This document shows positions 54,613 through 64,000 of a stretch of 64,000 bases of DNA, piece by piece (within the stretch, counting starts at the first letter, position 1; every line of letters starts with the position of its first letter). Source of the DNA: Euptelea pleiosperma. Its lineage: Eukaryota; Streptophyta; Magnoliopsida; Ranunculales; Eupteleaceae. The translations under genes were made by a program, and so were the position numbers. The notes under the pieces are model-generated. The model saw nothing but the letters and a program-made list of their open reading frames with translations, searched no databases and had not been told where the DNA came from. The stretch is taken from assembly GCA_035048495.1 (NCBI GenBank), contig CM068545.1, positions 11,677,702-11,741,701 of the forward strand, given 5' to 3'.

Positions 54613-55262
54613 CGGAAAATTGCAGAAAAGAAAATAAACTTTAATTTATTTACAAAAAAGAATACAACTTTTCGCAAATCCCAAAAAAGAAAACGAAACG
54701 CCTCGTCTGCTGTCAGGACTAACGAATGACTGATGGCTGACACGTCTGACAAACGCCCTTTTAAAGGGCGTTTATTCTTGAGAAATTTTAAAAAAGCGTT
54801 CCATAATTCCTCAACTTCTAAACCAATCTACGAATATCGGAATGATCTGAATTTTTGTGAGGATGATCTCCTCACCGTAGAGATCATCCTCACCAAAAAT
54901 CAGCCATTGATTCATCTTCTGGGTAGGCCAAAATGGGCGTAAAATTTGGGGTATCAAAAAACGCCCTTTAAAAGGGTGTTTTCTACTGACACACGCCCTT
55001 TAAAATAACGTCTGTCAGGTTGTCAGATGTCGGACCGACACTGACAGACGTTTTTCAAAAAGGCGTTTATTACTGAAAAACACCCTTTAAAAGAGCGTTT
55101 TTCAGAAAAAACGCCCTTTTAAAGAACGTTTTTTAATAAACATGTCCCACGTCATGAAACGCCCTTTTAAAGAGCGTTTCGTTTTCTTTTTTGGGATTTG
55201 CGAAAACTTGTATTCTTTTTTGTAAATGAATTAAAGTTGGTTTTCTTTTCTGCAATTTTCCG
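54613..55262. mobile_element. 650-bp MULE in the BAHD copy 3 promoter
   Basis: TIRs of about 89 bp (54613-54701 and 55174-55262) begin CGGAAAATTGCAGAAAAG. Perfect 9-bp TSD tacaataat at 54604-54612 and 55263-55271. The interior has at least four short palindromes of the acgccctttaaaagggcgt type and a family A fragment (54797-54935). No transposase, so it is non-autonomous. Its right end is 110 bp from the copy 3 ATG. Confidence 0.92.
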
Positions 55263-55372
55263 TACAATAATTCAGCCAGCCCGCCATGGTTGGAAAAGAA
55301 GGCCATGCTATCAAATGAAGAAGCTATTCACCTTGTCTCTGTTGTTCCTGTAGTGGATGCGTGCAAACACAT

Positions 55373-56749
55373 ATGGCACAGCCTTACACTGTGAAGGTGC
55401 TTGAACACTGCCGAGTCTCTCCATCACCGGGCTTGATACCCCAAACATCTCTCCCTCTTACCTTCTTTGATTTAACTTGGGTAGGTTTCCCTCCTGTCCA
55501 ACGCCTTTTCTTCTATGAATTCCACCACCCTATCACCCACTTCACCCACATCACCCTTCCCAACATCAAACACTCACTATCTCTCACCCTCCAACACTTC
55601 TATCCTCTCGCTGGAAATTTTACGTGGCCCCCGGAATCCAGCAAGCCCGAGATCCACTATATCGACGGCGACTCGGTGTTATTAAGCGTGGCTGAGTCCA
55701 ATGGCAATTTCAACCATCTCTTGGGATACCACGCCCGAGATGTCAATGAGTTCTATCCTTATGTCCCTCAATTGCCACCCGAGTCTAACTCACTCGTTCC
55801 TCTACTAGCCTTGCAAATAACTGTGTTCCCAAACTCCGGTATCTGCATAGGGATCACCTTTCTCCATGTGATCGGCGATGGTAGGACATCTAACCATTTC
55901 ATGAAGTCGTGGGCATCGATTTGTAGACTAGGTGGAGACACATCTTTGGAAGCCGAGTCGCTCCCTTTCTATGATAGGACCGTGATCAAGGACCCAAACG
56001 GGCTCGAGACGATTTACTTGAACGAGTTGCTAAAACTCAGAGCTTCTCAAGAGCAATGCTACAACATTTCAATCAACCCCACAGTTCCACTTGACAAGGT
56101 TCGAGCAACATTCGTGATGGGTCGTCACGACGTCGAGAGACTCAAGAGATGGGTCTTGACTCGATTCGAGAAGGAGAAGCAGATAATACCACCATTCCGT
56201 CTATCAACATTTGTGTTAACATGCGCCTACGTATGGGTTTGCTTGACTAAAGCGCGAGGTTGTGAAGATGCGAGTAAGGAGTGGGAGCACTTCGGTTTTC
56301 CTGTGGAGTGCAGGGCTCGGCTGGACCCACCGATACCCATAACATATTTTGGTAATTGTTTGGTGACTTGTTTCACAATGGCAAAGAGGATTGATTTAAT
56401 TGGAGGAGATGGGATATATGTTGCAGCAGAGGTGATTGGAAAGGCGATTGAAAGGTTGAACGACGGAGTCCTTAGAGGCGCGGAGAATTACTATCCAGAA
56501 TTTTATTCGGTGGCGTCCGAGCGAATTGTTTTCGTTGCAGGGTCACCGAAATTGGCGGTTTATGAGACAGATTTCGGGTGGGGAAGGCCGAAGAAGAGCG
56601 AGGTGATTTCAACTGATGCTACGGGGGCCATATCTCTTAGTGAGTACAGAGATGGAGTAGGTGGCCTTGAGGTTAGCTTGGCTCTCACTAAGCTCGAAAT
56701 GGATGCTTTTGCTTACCTCTTTGTAGACAGCCTCAAGGTTCTTTCGTGA
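55373..56749 (+). CDS. BAHD acyltransferase, malonyltransferase-like, tandem copy 3
   Basis: Intronless, 458 residues from the ATG at 55373 (MAQPYTVKVLEHC); the frame is open four codons further upstream but only to a GTG, and homology to copies 1 and 2 supports this ATG. HVIGD with H165, YFGNC at Y325, DFGWG at D400. It is the most diverged of the three (for example EFYPYVPQLPPES, CYNISINPTVPLDK, ENYYPEFYSVASERIV), except for a block around the active site that is nearly identical to copy 2. The frame is intact. Substrate specificity may differ from the other two because changes cluster outside the conserved motifs, but this is inference. Confidence 0.93.
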   Translation: MAQPYTVKVLEHCRVSPSPGLIPQTSLPLTFFDLTWVGFPPVQRLFFYEFHHPITHFTHITLPNIKHSLSLTLQHFYPLAGNFTWPPESSKPEIHYIDGDSVLLSVAESNGNFNHLLGYHARDVNEFYPYVPQLPPESNSLVPLLALQITVFPNSGICIGITFLHVIGDGRTSNHFMKSWASICRLGGDTSLEAESLPFYDRTVIKDPNGLETIYLNELLKLRASQEQCYNISINPTVPLDKVRATFVMGRHDVERLKRWVLTRFEKEKQIIPPFRLSTFVLTCAYVWVCLTKARGCEDASKEWEHFGFPVECRARLDPPIPITYFGNCLVTCFTMAKRIDLIGGDGIYVAAEVIGKAIERLNDGVLRGAENYYPEFYSVASERIVFVAGSPKLAVYETDFGWGRPKKSEVISTDATGAISLSEYRDGVGGLEVSLALTKLEMDAFAYLFVDSLKVLS

Positions 56750-57000
56750 TGTGTTGCAGGCTTTGATCTCATCTTGTCAATTTAAATTTGTTTTCTTATG
56801 TTCAATTAGTAAAATAATTAATCTGGTCTTTCCATCTTCTATAGCTTTACCACTGGTTAGCCGTTTCATATCGGTAACATCTGAAACGGCTAACCTGTGC
56901 AGCATCCGATCCCGCGTCATATGATATCGCCCGTACAACTCAGGATCGGCACGGCCTGATCCATACTGTCTCTAGGGTTGTCTCACCCCAGAGAAGCCGT
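56750..57000 (+). other. 3' flank of BAHD copy 3
   Basis: No conserved match to the other flanks beyond about 20 bp past the stop codon. No gene. Confidence 0.5.
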
Positions 57001-57515
57001 TGCTATAAGGAGTAAATCTTACCTGACCACAGCTGGTTAGGTACCTCACGACCCACAGTATAAACTACGTGGCAAATTCTTAGAGGACACTGACCGTATA
57101 GATGGAGAAATTTTTTGAAGCGGTGAAAGTTTGAAACGGCGAAGATGCGCCAGTAGCATTTCGCCAGCCGTACTAAGGTTAATGTATGTTAACCGACATT
57201 GCCTATAAAAAACTTTTTAAAAAAAATAAGTTCTTTTTTCTCTCTCTCTTAACCGACGAGGAACAGGTTCCAATGACCGACAAAAGTGAACCAAAAAAGT
57301 TGACGTTTTTTGCGGCCATGGATCCAGAGAATCCAACGGTGTTTAATAGTGCTGAGTTGGCATCACTTTTGCAAAAGCAGAACCACTGCTTGATTCTGAG
57401 GATGCACGGCTGAGAAAAAACGTGAATTTTTTGTCATCGGAACCTGTTCCTTCTACAAATGAAATCTTTCTGTTTTTTTTTTATATTTTATATTTTTCTT
57501 TTTGTTGAGAAAAAC

Positions 57516-57882
57516 GAGTAAGATTGCCTGCCCACCATGTCAGGTAGCTACCTGACCACCCACAATATAAGCCACGTGGCAATTTATTAGAGGACATTGA
57601 CCGTATAGATGTTTAGCCAATCCCTAGGTGGACCTACAACCCAAGATCAACCCGATAAGTGATTTCTAAGCGTTAGTTGAAGTCATTTTCGTTGGTTGAT
57701 TTTTACCGTAGGAATTTGAGCATTAATTACCATTATTTCCATACAAAGATCCAAAGGTTTGAAATCACTAATCAGGCTGATTTTTGGTTTCTAGGTCCAC
57801 TTACGGATTGGTCAAACATCTATACGGTCAGTGTCCTCTAATAAATTGGCTTATATTGTAGATGGTCAGGCATGTCTTACCG
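57516..57882. mobile_element. Family B MITE nested in the 1.4-kb MULE, first
   Basis: Ends GAGTAAGATTGCCTG and inverted CAGGCATGTCTTACCG, perfect TSD gagaaaaac at 57507-57515 and 57883-57891. Confidence 0.88.
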
Positions 57883-57961
57883 GAGAAAAACAGAGTGTTT
57901 TCGTGTGACACAAAGAATCGGTCAAAAGGAAAAGAGTAAACCTTCCCTCACACCCCTCAGT

Positions 57962-58310
57962 GAGCGAAATCGATCACAGCCCACAATAGCAGGGACGTGG
58001 CACACTTTTAGGGGACTCTGACCGTATGGATGTTTGGCCAATCACTAGATGGAACTACGAACCAAATATAAACCTCATCAGTATTTCGAAGTGTTAAATT
58101 GAAGTTATTTTTCATGGGTTAATTTTAACCGTAAGAATTTAAGCATTATTGGGCGTTATTTGGTTACAAATAAACAAAGGCTGTAAATCACTAATCACGC
58201 TGATTTTTGGTTTGCAGGTCTACCGAGGGACTGGTCAAACATCCATACAGTCATAGTCTACTAAAAGTTTGCCACGTGGCTCGTATTGTGGGCAGTGAGC
58301 GGATTCGCTC
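57962..58310. mobile_element. Family B MITE nested in the 1.4-kb MULE, second
   Basis: 'tgagcgaaatcgatcacagcc' at the left and 'gggcagtgagcggattcgctca' at the right are inverted. The core 'gacgtggcacacttttaggg' is mirrored. No convincing TSD. Confidence 0.65.
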
Positions 58311-58765
58311 AATGCGGCATGTTGGCGAAGTTCACACGGAAAGTCGGTTAAGAGAGAGCAAAAAGAATCTTACTTTTATTTTTAAAGCAAATTACTTTTT
58401 TTAAAAGGTTTTTTAAAAGCAAAGTACGGTTAACATCACATTAACATTAGTACGGCTGGCGAAAAGCTACTGGCGCATCTTCGCCGCTTCAAACTTCCAC
58501 CGCCTCAAAAAATTTCTCGTATAGATGTTTGGCAATTTCTAAGTGTTAGTTGAAGTCATTTTCAAGGGTTGATTTAAACCGTAGGAATTTGAGCATTATT
58601 TATCATTATTTGGGTACAAAGATCCAAAGGTTTGAAATCACTAATCAGGCTGGTTTTGGTTTGTAGGTCCACTTAGTCCACTAAGAGTTACCACGTGGCT
58701 CATATTATGGGTGGTCAGGGCTTCCCTGACTGTCGGTGGTCAGGCAAGTTTTACTCTGCTATAAG

Positions 58766-59090
58766 GGACCCACTGATTAGGCTCGAGATCCAGATTGGGA
58801 TCAGAACCCACTGATTAGGCCCCCAATCTTGAGACTTGAGTCATCATTTGACTTGATCTCCTTGGAACGCAGTGTGTGTCTCGTGGAAGACTCTTGAGGT
58901 TGGGGCTCTCCACCTTTGGGTTGGAGTCGTTGGACTGGCGCAGAGAAATATGCTTTGTTGAATACTGGAGTGTAAAACGGGACAGGCAACGGCACAGTGG
59001 GCCAAGGCTGAGGTCGGCTGGATCTGCCTAAAATTTCAAAACCCGGAAGAGGGGAGGTAAAATGATCATTTTACCCCTTAGGCTAGAGCA
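58766..59090. other. Intergenic, no gene recognised
   Basis: No coding signal; the short minus-strand frame at 58801-58995 has no recognisable content. Confidence 0.45.
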
Positions 59091-59098
59091 TGGTTTTA

Positions 59099-59473
59099 AA
59101 AACGGCCGTTTAAACGGTAACGCCTCAAGCCCGTTTCCGTTAAAACTGTTTAAACATGTTTTATCGATTTTGAAAAAAACGGCCGTTTTTTTTTGTTTTA
59201 ACGGCCGTTAAAATCTTTTAAACAGCCATTTAATTCTGAAAAATTTTGTGAGAAAAACGGCCGTTAAATCTGTTTAATTTCTGTTAAATTTCATTTTTTT
59301 TTTTTTTAATTTTCAAATTTCAGTTCCATTTTTTTCTTTTTTTTCTGTTAAAATCTGTTTTTTCCCGTTTTTTTTTTTAATTTTTACCCCTGGCCGTTCC
59401 AATCCGTTTAAACGGTTTAAACGGTAACGCCCCCAGTCCGTTTAACCGTTAAAACGGCCTCCTTTAAACCTTG
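59099..59473. mobile_element. Family C hAT-like MITE (375 bp)
   Basis: Ends CATGGTTTTAAAAACGGCC and inverted TTTAAACCTTG. Perfect TSD ggctagag at 59091-59098 and 59474-59481. Confidence 0.9.
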
Positions 59474-59479
59474 GGCTAG

Positions 59480-60086
59480 AGATTTGAAAATGGAAAGGTG
59501 GGGAGGAGCTTTCACAATTTCAAAATGGGTGGGTAGGTGAAGATTTGGCGGGCCACATGGCCCATTAAGGTGATTTCGCGAGGCACACCATGCAGCCCAA
59601 GAAAACAGGCCATAAGGCACGCCCTGGCAAACCATCGTAACAGACCTGGCCAGGCCGCGGGCTGAAACTCAAAGCCCAAGAGCGGCCCGAAAGCATAGCA
59701 CCCGGGGCAACCAGTGGAAGCAACGCAGCACTAGCTGAGGTGGCAGGGGGTCCACCCAAGAGAGAACTCTGGTTAATAGAGCAATAGTCTTAAATAGAAC
59801 TCTAGTGAGAGTTGGTTTAGATTTGAAGCTGATCTAATGATTTGGTTAACTTGGTAGGAGAGTTAGGAGAATAAGAGATAGAATTGCTTTAAGAATAAGC
59901 TCCATTGCATTACTCTCCTCTATCCATTGCAGAAGCTCCACCACATCTGAGCTATATTTTGCGAATACTCTCCTCTATCTGTGATCTCTCTACTTGCTTC
60001 TTCGGGTGTGATTCTGGCCGTTACGCTTCCTTCCTTCCTTCCTTTGGATTCTCTATACATGCCATAGTTTTGTCTATAGATCCCTA
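59480..60086. other. Intergenic, GC-richer segment, no gene recognised
   Basis: 59570-59760 is GC-rich and gives short minus-strand frames (59417-59635, 59565-59759) with no domain. Nothing else is seen. Confidence 0.5.
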
Positions 60087-60094
60087 CTTGTCAT

Positions 60095-60317
60095 TAAAGG
60101 TGCCCGAGCCTGGCCCGAAATAGTGTTTCGTGGGGTGGGCTCGGGATGGTCCTCAGGCTAGGCCGTCAAGCCCGTACTTAAGGGCCGAACGGCTCGGCCC
60201 ACAGCCCAGCCTGATTCCACTCCGACAGCCCGATCTGAGTAGCTTGCGGGCCTCATCCGTCCAGTCCGAGTTAGGCCCAGTCCGAGCCTGGCCCGGTGGG
60301 CCAAATTGCTACCTTTA
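60095..60317. mobile_element. GC-rich hAT-type MITE (223 bp)
   Basis: Ends TAAAGGTGCCCGAGCCTGG and inverted TGGGCCAAATTGCTACCTTTA. TSD cttgtcat (60087-60094) and cttgtgat (60318-60325), one mismatch. The interior is rich in ggcccg and cgagcc strings, unlike its AT-rich surroundings. Confidence 0.7.
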
Positions 60318-60613
60318 CTTGTGATTACACAATTGTGATCTCATAATAGTGATTGATATACTTGTGAGTTCATGGGTTTATCGCTGAGTCGAACTCCACA
60401 GGGGCTAATTAATCAGTCACTTTATTAAAGGAACACGATAATACACATCCTCTAGAGGATGGTGTGGTTGGTGGTGTTCGGGTTGTCATTTTTTTATAAT
60501 GGTAACGCAGATGTGGTGGGGTCCTCATGTTTTTAATTAAAAAGGATATATTCCAAAATGATGTGACACTCCCCACCTTAACATGTGTTTTGATTATTAC
60601 GACCTCTGTTACT

Positions 60614-60900
60614 AGGGCTGTCAATGGATATTTTTCGAATCGAATATAAGAATATTCGAATTTGAATCCGAAAAAATATTTCATATCTAATGAATATTCT
60701 GAATCAATATTCGAATTCGAATCCGATAATTAAATTAGATATGTATAAAAACTTATTATATTTATATAATAAATAATTATATTTATATATTGAATATATC
60801 AATATCTGAATCCGATATCCAAAATTTCCGGATATCTGATTATTCAAATATGGATTCGAACTCGGTTTCGAATTTTTGACTATCCATTACCCCGATCTGC
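60614..60900. mobile_element. Decayed hAT-type MITE of the 36.1-kb family
   Basis: Begins TAGGGCTGTCAATGGATA and contains 'cgaatttgaatccg' and 'ggatatctgattattc' as in 36141-36563; the right end ('gactatccattacccc') has lost the exact terminus, and no TSD is found. Confidence 0.55.
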
Positions 60901-60999
60901 CACTACTATTTGTTATGGTTGAGACTTGTGCTTAGGGCAGAGATGACATTAGAATTAGTGATGATTGACGGTACACCAGTTCAATTGAGCTTTTTTATC

Positions 61000-61150
61000 A
61001 TGGGCTTAGGACTCATCCAGTATGGCCAAGAAGCCCATGATAAAAAAAAATGTACCAATCCAATGTCTAGAAATCACCAATCAAGCTGATTTTTGGTGTG
61101 TAGGTCTATTAAGAGATGGGACAAACGTTCATAGAGTCAATGGGCCTGCA
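61000..61150. repeat. Family B-related MITE remnant
   Basis: 'atcatgggcttaggactcat' and 'agcccatgataaaaa' form a small stem, followed by 'atcaccaatcaagctgattt' and 'gtctattaagagatgggaca'. The outer end is missing. Confidence 0.45.
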
Positions 61151-61154
61151 AATC

Positions 61155-61640
61155 TCTCCCACTATGTGGTATTCTGGCATTTATTGCAGAACAAATGAGG
61201 ATTAATGCTAGCAAGCAACGCCTTAATGACATTGTTGCACAAATGCAACCCCCAAAAGAACCTCGAAAACCACACCTTGAACTAAAATATGTATCTTTTA
61301 TTGTCTTTTTGCAGGGCATCTGTGCAACACCTTTAGTGCAACACCTTTAGGCGTTGATTCCATTGTCTTTTTGCAGGGTTGCAGGTAAGCATATTTATGG
61401 TATTGAGGTGTCCTTTGGAGAAAGAAAGGTTTTATTTACATGTGAAAATTCTTAAAGAGTTTAGGAGATGGAAAGTTGCTGTGTATTCTTGAGTTTGCCG
61501 TAGCTCAATTGCATGAAACAATGGTGTATACATACAGTAAATGTTATGAGCAGCCGCTAGATATTTGTGGAGGGAAATTGTGTCACCAAGTGTTAAGGAT
61601 AGATGATGGGATGAAGCCATTTTGACCATTCGATCAGACA
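61155..61640. other. Intergenic, no gene recognised
   Basis: Contains a short direct repeat ('gcaacacctttag' twice at 61323-61350; 'ttgtctttttgcaggg' twice). No coding signal. Confidence 0.5.
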
Positions 61641-61648
61641 CTATCAAT

Positions 61649-61860
61649 CATGGTTTAAAAAATGGCCGTTATGATGAAAATAACGGCCGTTATAATGGAT
61701 TCGGACCTCCCCCATTATGTTATGTACCATTTAATGCTCAGAAAATAATGGCTGTTATTTTCGTTACAACGAATATAATGATGACTGTTATTTTTCTGAA
61801 AAAAAATTGTTAAAAAAGCCTGTTATTTACATTATTTTTCGCTATAAATTTATTGAATAC
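61649..61860. repeat. Truncated family C MITE (ATAACGG sub-type)
   Basis: Starts CATGGTTTAAAAAATGGCC and follows the 46810 copy ('cggacctcccccattatg', 'ttatgtacc') but lacks the right terminus. Confidence 0.65.
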
Positions 61861-61864
61861 AATG

Positions 61865-63050
61865 GAGAAATATAGGCCTCGGACTTGACGAATGCTATTG
61901 TCTGAGCTTCTTGGATCTCTTCAGTATATAAGTAGTTTTTTTGTCAAATTTTTTCTTCTCCGATCCTGAGTTTATAGTATATTTTGCTATTTTCCTAGAG
62001 AGGTTTGGAAAATTTTCTACATTTTTTAATCGAATTATTCTTGAATAATTCACAAACTTTTTCAAATTATTTCTGGATTATTCAATTCTGAACATGAAAA
62101 ATCATTTTATAAGACAAAATGTTGTCAATATTTTCCTTTTATTTATTTTACTTTTAAATTATTATTGCTGAAATTTTTAATGACAAAGCCCAACTGTACT
62201 CGAACATTTTCCATTCCGTATTTCCGCTGCACACCGAATAGCTAACTATGGTCTTTCCTTCTCCCAGCCCTTTCTCCTCCCAACGTTCATCCAAATTGTG
62301 GACTGTTTTTAAGCTTTACCATACATTGTTTTCATTACGAAAAGGACTGGTAAAATATTGAATGAGTGAGATCATCGCCGTGATGGAGAAAAGGGGTGAT
62401 CTCAAATCTCTATAACAGCTGACTCTTTAAGCTGTGAGCCTATCTCATGAGCCGTCGTGGTTGCCTTTTCTCTCTCTTTTCCCTTAAATTATGAGTTGAA
62501 GAGAAAAGAAATGGAGGATATTGCAATCTTTTTATTTTATTGCCAAAGTTGAGTGGCTTGCGAGGAGATTGAGACCAACTTTTTCTCTTACTAACTACCC
62601 ACGTCTCTTTCTCTCCGTAAAAATTAATTTTTTCCTCACACGCCTCTTTCTCTTCAAAAACTATTTTTCTTTAGGATTTAAAAAAAAAAGTTGTAAAGAA
62701 AGCTCTCTACGAGAGCGTTACAGTTATATATAATACTAACTACTTTTATTCAACTATAAAACCGTTATTTATTTTATGTTTAATGCATCTTAGTTCTAAA
62801 TGAGACATTTAGTTTTTGTTTAAATTAAAATATTCTAAATAAATCAAAAACCTCCCCATGACCTTCACACACAATCCCAACATCTCTGGGCTTCAGTCAT
62901 GTGCATGGCAAATGCAACTCTTGTGGATTTATAAGCCAAGCCAATCCCACTCAAGTCTCAAATGTCTCAAACCAAGCCCAACGTCCAACTTGAATTCCAG
63001 CCTAAACTGCTCAACCTAAGCCTAATTGTTCCAGTGCAAATGATCACTTG
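61865..63050. other. Intergenic, no gene recognised
   Basis: AT-rich, T-rich stretches (62600-62690). No coding signal. Confidence 0.5.
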
Positions 63051-63055
63051 GAGTG

Positions 63056-63647
63056 ATGTGATGATAAGATCATTTGAAAGGCCAAACATGCATTTTAACT
63101 TAAAGTTGTCATAACTTTGTGCTCGTAGCTTGGAATCGCTATTATTACATCTTCACACTATCGTCTACATACTTAACTACCAACGTTGGTATGTACTGCC
63201 ATTTTCTGAACAAAAAAGACTGAAAATGGGTCAAATCGTAGTTTGAAAGTTGTCTTTGCTATTTTTACTAAGTTTTTCTGCTTTGTGTTTTAGAATGCTA
63301 GTCTTTTAGGTTTTGATTTGTTTTGGTCTTTGTTAACAGTTTTAAGATTAGTATAAGATTTTTAGTCGAAAAGGAAAACTTTCTCTCTTTTGTGATTTTA
63401 CTCTTTTGGGAATGTTGGGCTATAATCTATAAAATAAGGGTTGTAAGTGAGACTTTTGATTGATTGATTTTGAGTTCAATTGAGAAGAGATTTCTCTAGC
63501 TTGTTTAGTTTTCCAAAGTTCTTTAGTGTATCTGTGAATTCAACCAAAGTCTTTGAAACATCAGTTTCTCGAGTGTAGCCAGATTAGTCGAAGCCTTACT
63601 TTTATATTTTTTGGGATTTTTGCTGCATTTAGAATGCACCCCATGCA
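63056..63647 (+). mobile_element. 5' LTR of a Ty3/gypsy retrotransposon
   Basis: The 3' end (CA at 63646-63647) lies 5 bp before a canonical primer-binding site. A TATA-like ctataaaataagg is at about 63427. The 5' end is uncertain; TGATGTGATG at 63056 is only a candidate. The second LTR lies beyond the window. Confidence 0.6.
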
Positions 63648-63652
63648 TTAGT

Positions 63653-63664
63653 TGGTATCAGAGC
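63653..63664 (+). other. Primer-binding site for initiator Met tRNA (gypsy element)
   Basis: TGGTATCAGAGC follows the LTR end after a short spacer. Confidence 0.85.
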
Positions 63665-63686
63665 TTACGTTGTTCCAGTAACATGC

Positions 63687-64000
63687 ATGCCTCCGAAAAG
63701 ACATATTGGGCAAGATGTTTTATTGAAAGAAGTGAATGAACGTGATGAAGTATCAAGACTCGTGCGACAAGTTGAGGCGATGGCCTAACAAATGGCCTCT
63801 TTGACAATTATGTTTGAGCAATAGAACCAACCCTCAAATTTGCATTTCATATAGGAAATTTATTATGAATTTGACAACCCCTTTGTCGAGTATGATCCTA
63901 GGAGAAGGGGTTGGTGGTAAAAAATACTAGGGAGAATCGCGACTCTAGGCGATGGAGATGGGTTTAAGTTGCTATATCCGAATTCTAAGGGAGTCTGCAA
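63687..64000 (+). pseudogene. Ty3/gypsy gag N-terminus, broken, cut by the window edge
   Basis: From the ATG at 63687 the frame starts MPPKRHIGQDVLLKEVNERD and continues with a coiled-coil-like ERDEVSRLVRQVEAMA, as in plant gypsy gag openings. In-frame stops follow at 63786 (TAA), TAG near 63822, TAG near 63852 and TAA near 63918, with the frame otherwise recognisable (EFDNPFVEYDPRRRGW). Each stop can arise from a CAA or CAG codon by one C-to-T change. A single full-length Gag cannot be made. Confidence 0.8.

Larger units (their letters stand above)
57105..58518. mobile_element. 1.41-kb non-autonomous MULE inside a family B MITE
   Basis: TIRs of about 90 bp begin GAGAAATTTTTTGAAGCGG and contain 'gcgaagatgcgccagtagc' (mirrored as 'gctactggcgcatcttcgcc'). 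Perfect 9-bp TSD gtatagatg at 57096-57104 and 58519-58527. The interior contains a family E fragment (57315-57415), two family B MITEs and no transposase. The open frame 57186-57413 runs through the family E fragment and is not a gene. Confidence 0.9.
57010..58756. mobile_element. Family B MULE-type MITE split by a 1.4-kb MULE
   Basis: Ends GAGTAAATCTTACCTGACC and inverted GGTCAGGCAAGTTTTACTC, perfect TSD tgctataag at 57001-57009 and 58757-58765. The left 95 bp (57010-57104) and the right 229 bp (58528-58756) are the host MITE; everything between is a later insertion. Confidence 0.85.

Noticed and set aside
55361..55372. GTG start for BAHD copy 3
   Set aside because: Plant nuclear genes start at ATG; the ATG at 55373 aligns with the other copies.
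10754..56749. A biosynthetic cluster linking the MYB to the BAHD genes
   Set aside because: They are 27 kb apart with transposons between, the MYB is subgroup 11 without the bHLH-interaction signature, and no other pathway gene is present.
59417..59759. GC-rich minus-strand frames
   Set aside because: They overlap each other and a transposon edge, with no domain; high GC makes chance open frames likely.

Overview
This window is nuclear DNA from a flowering plant. The evidence is a three-exon R2R3-MYB gene with canonical GT-AG introns, three intronless BAHD acyltransferase genes in tandem, Ty1/copia and Ty3/gypsy LTR retrotransposons primed by initiator-Met tRNA, tRNA-derived SINEs, and a very heavy load of small inverted-repeat transposons (MITEs). 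The species cannot be fixed from the sequence. Gene density is low, about four convincing genes in 64 kb, and much of the rest is transposon debris whose ends and target-site duplications (TSDs) can often still be read.

Layout. 1-10.1 kb: intergenic, with a diverged segmental duplication (about 0.2-2.9 kb and 4.5-5.9 kb), MITEs, one SINE-like tRNA relic and no convincing gene. 10.75-12.2 kb: a minus-strand R2R3-MYB gene of subgroup 11 (MYB41/74/102 type). 12.7-18.7 kb: MITEs, a minus-strand SINE with a perfect 16-bp TSD, and an 83-bp tandem duplication. 18.8-20.8 kb: a decayed plus-strand copia relic with a Tourist-like insertion inside it. 24.3-29.4 kb: a nearly complete, recent minus-strand copia element (LTRs of 211 and 209 bp, 5-bp TSD). 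Its gag holds in-frame stops and its reverse transcriptase lacks an internal block. 29.4-38.3 kb: mostly featureless intergenic DNA with an LTR-like segment, a 507-bp direct repeat and a hAT-type MITE.

38.9-56.8 kb: three BAHD genes on the plus strand (39.7, 45.0 and 55.4 kb). They look like anthocyanin/flavonoid or phenolic-glucoside malonyl/acyl-transferases: each has HXXXD, YFGNC and DFGWG and no frame damage. Each copy has kept matching flanks, but different MITEs have landed in the promoter or 3' flank of each copy since duplication. Copies 2 and 3 share a nearly identical 170-bp block around the catalytic histidine that points to gene conversion. 57-61.9 kb: nested MULE and hAT insertions. 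63-64 kb: the 5' LTR, primer-binding site and stop-riddled gag start of a Ty3/gypsy element that runs off the window.

MITE families used below (my labels). A: about 370 bp, ends GGGTCGGG, 9-bp TSD. B: ends variable, core 'gccacgtggcacactcttagagg', 9-bp TSD. C: CAAGGTTTAAA/CATGGTTTTAAA ends, internal ACGGCCGT palindromes, 8-bp TSD. D: foldback with 'ccaatgagttctcgg'. E: 'ttggattctcgaaatcca' repeats. F: ends GGAAAAATTTTAGATGCAGA, 9-bp TSD. Families A, B and F behave as Mutator-like (MULE) elements and C as hAT-like. No new defence, metabolic or regulatory system was found. The most distinctive content is the BAHD array with lineage-specific promoter insertions and the well-preserved record of nested transposition.
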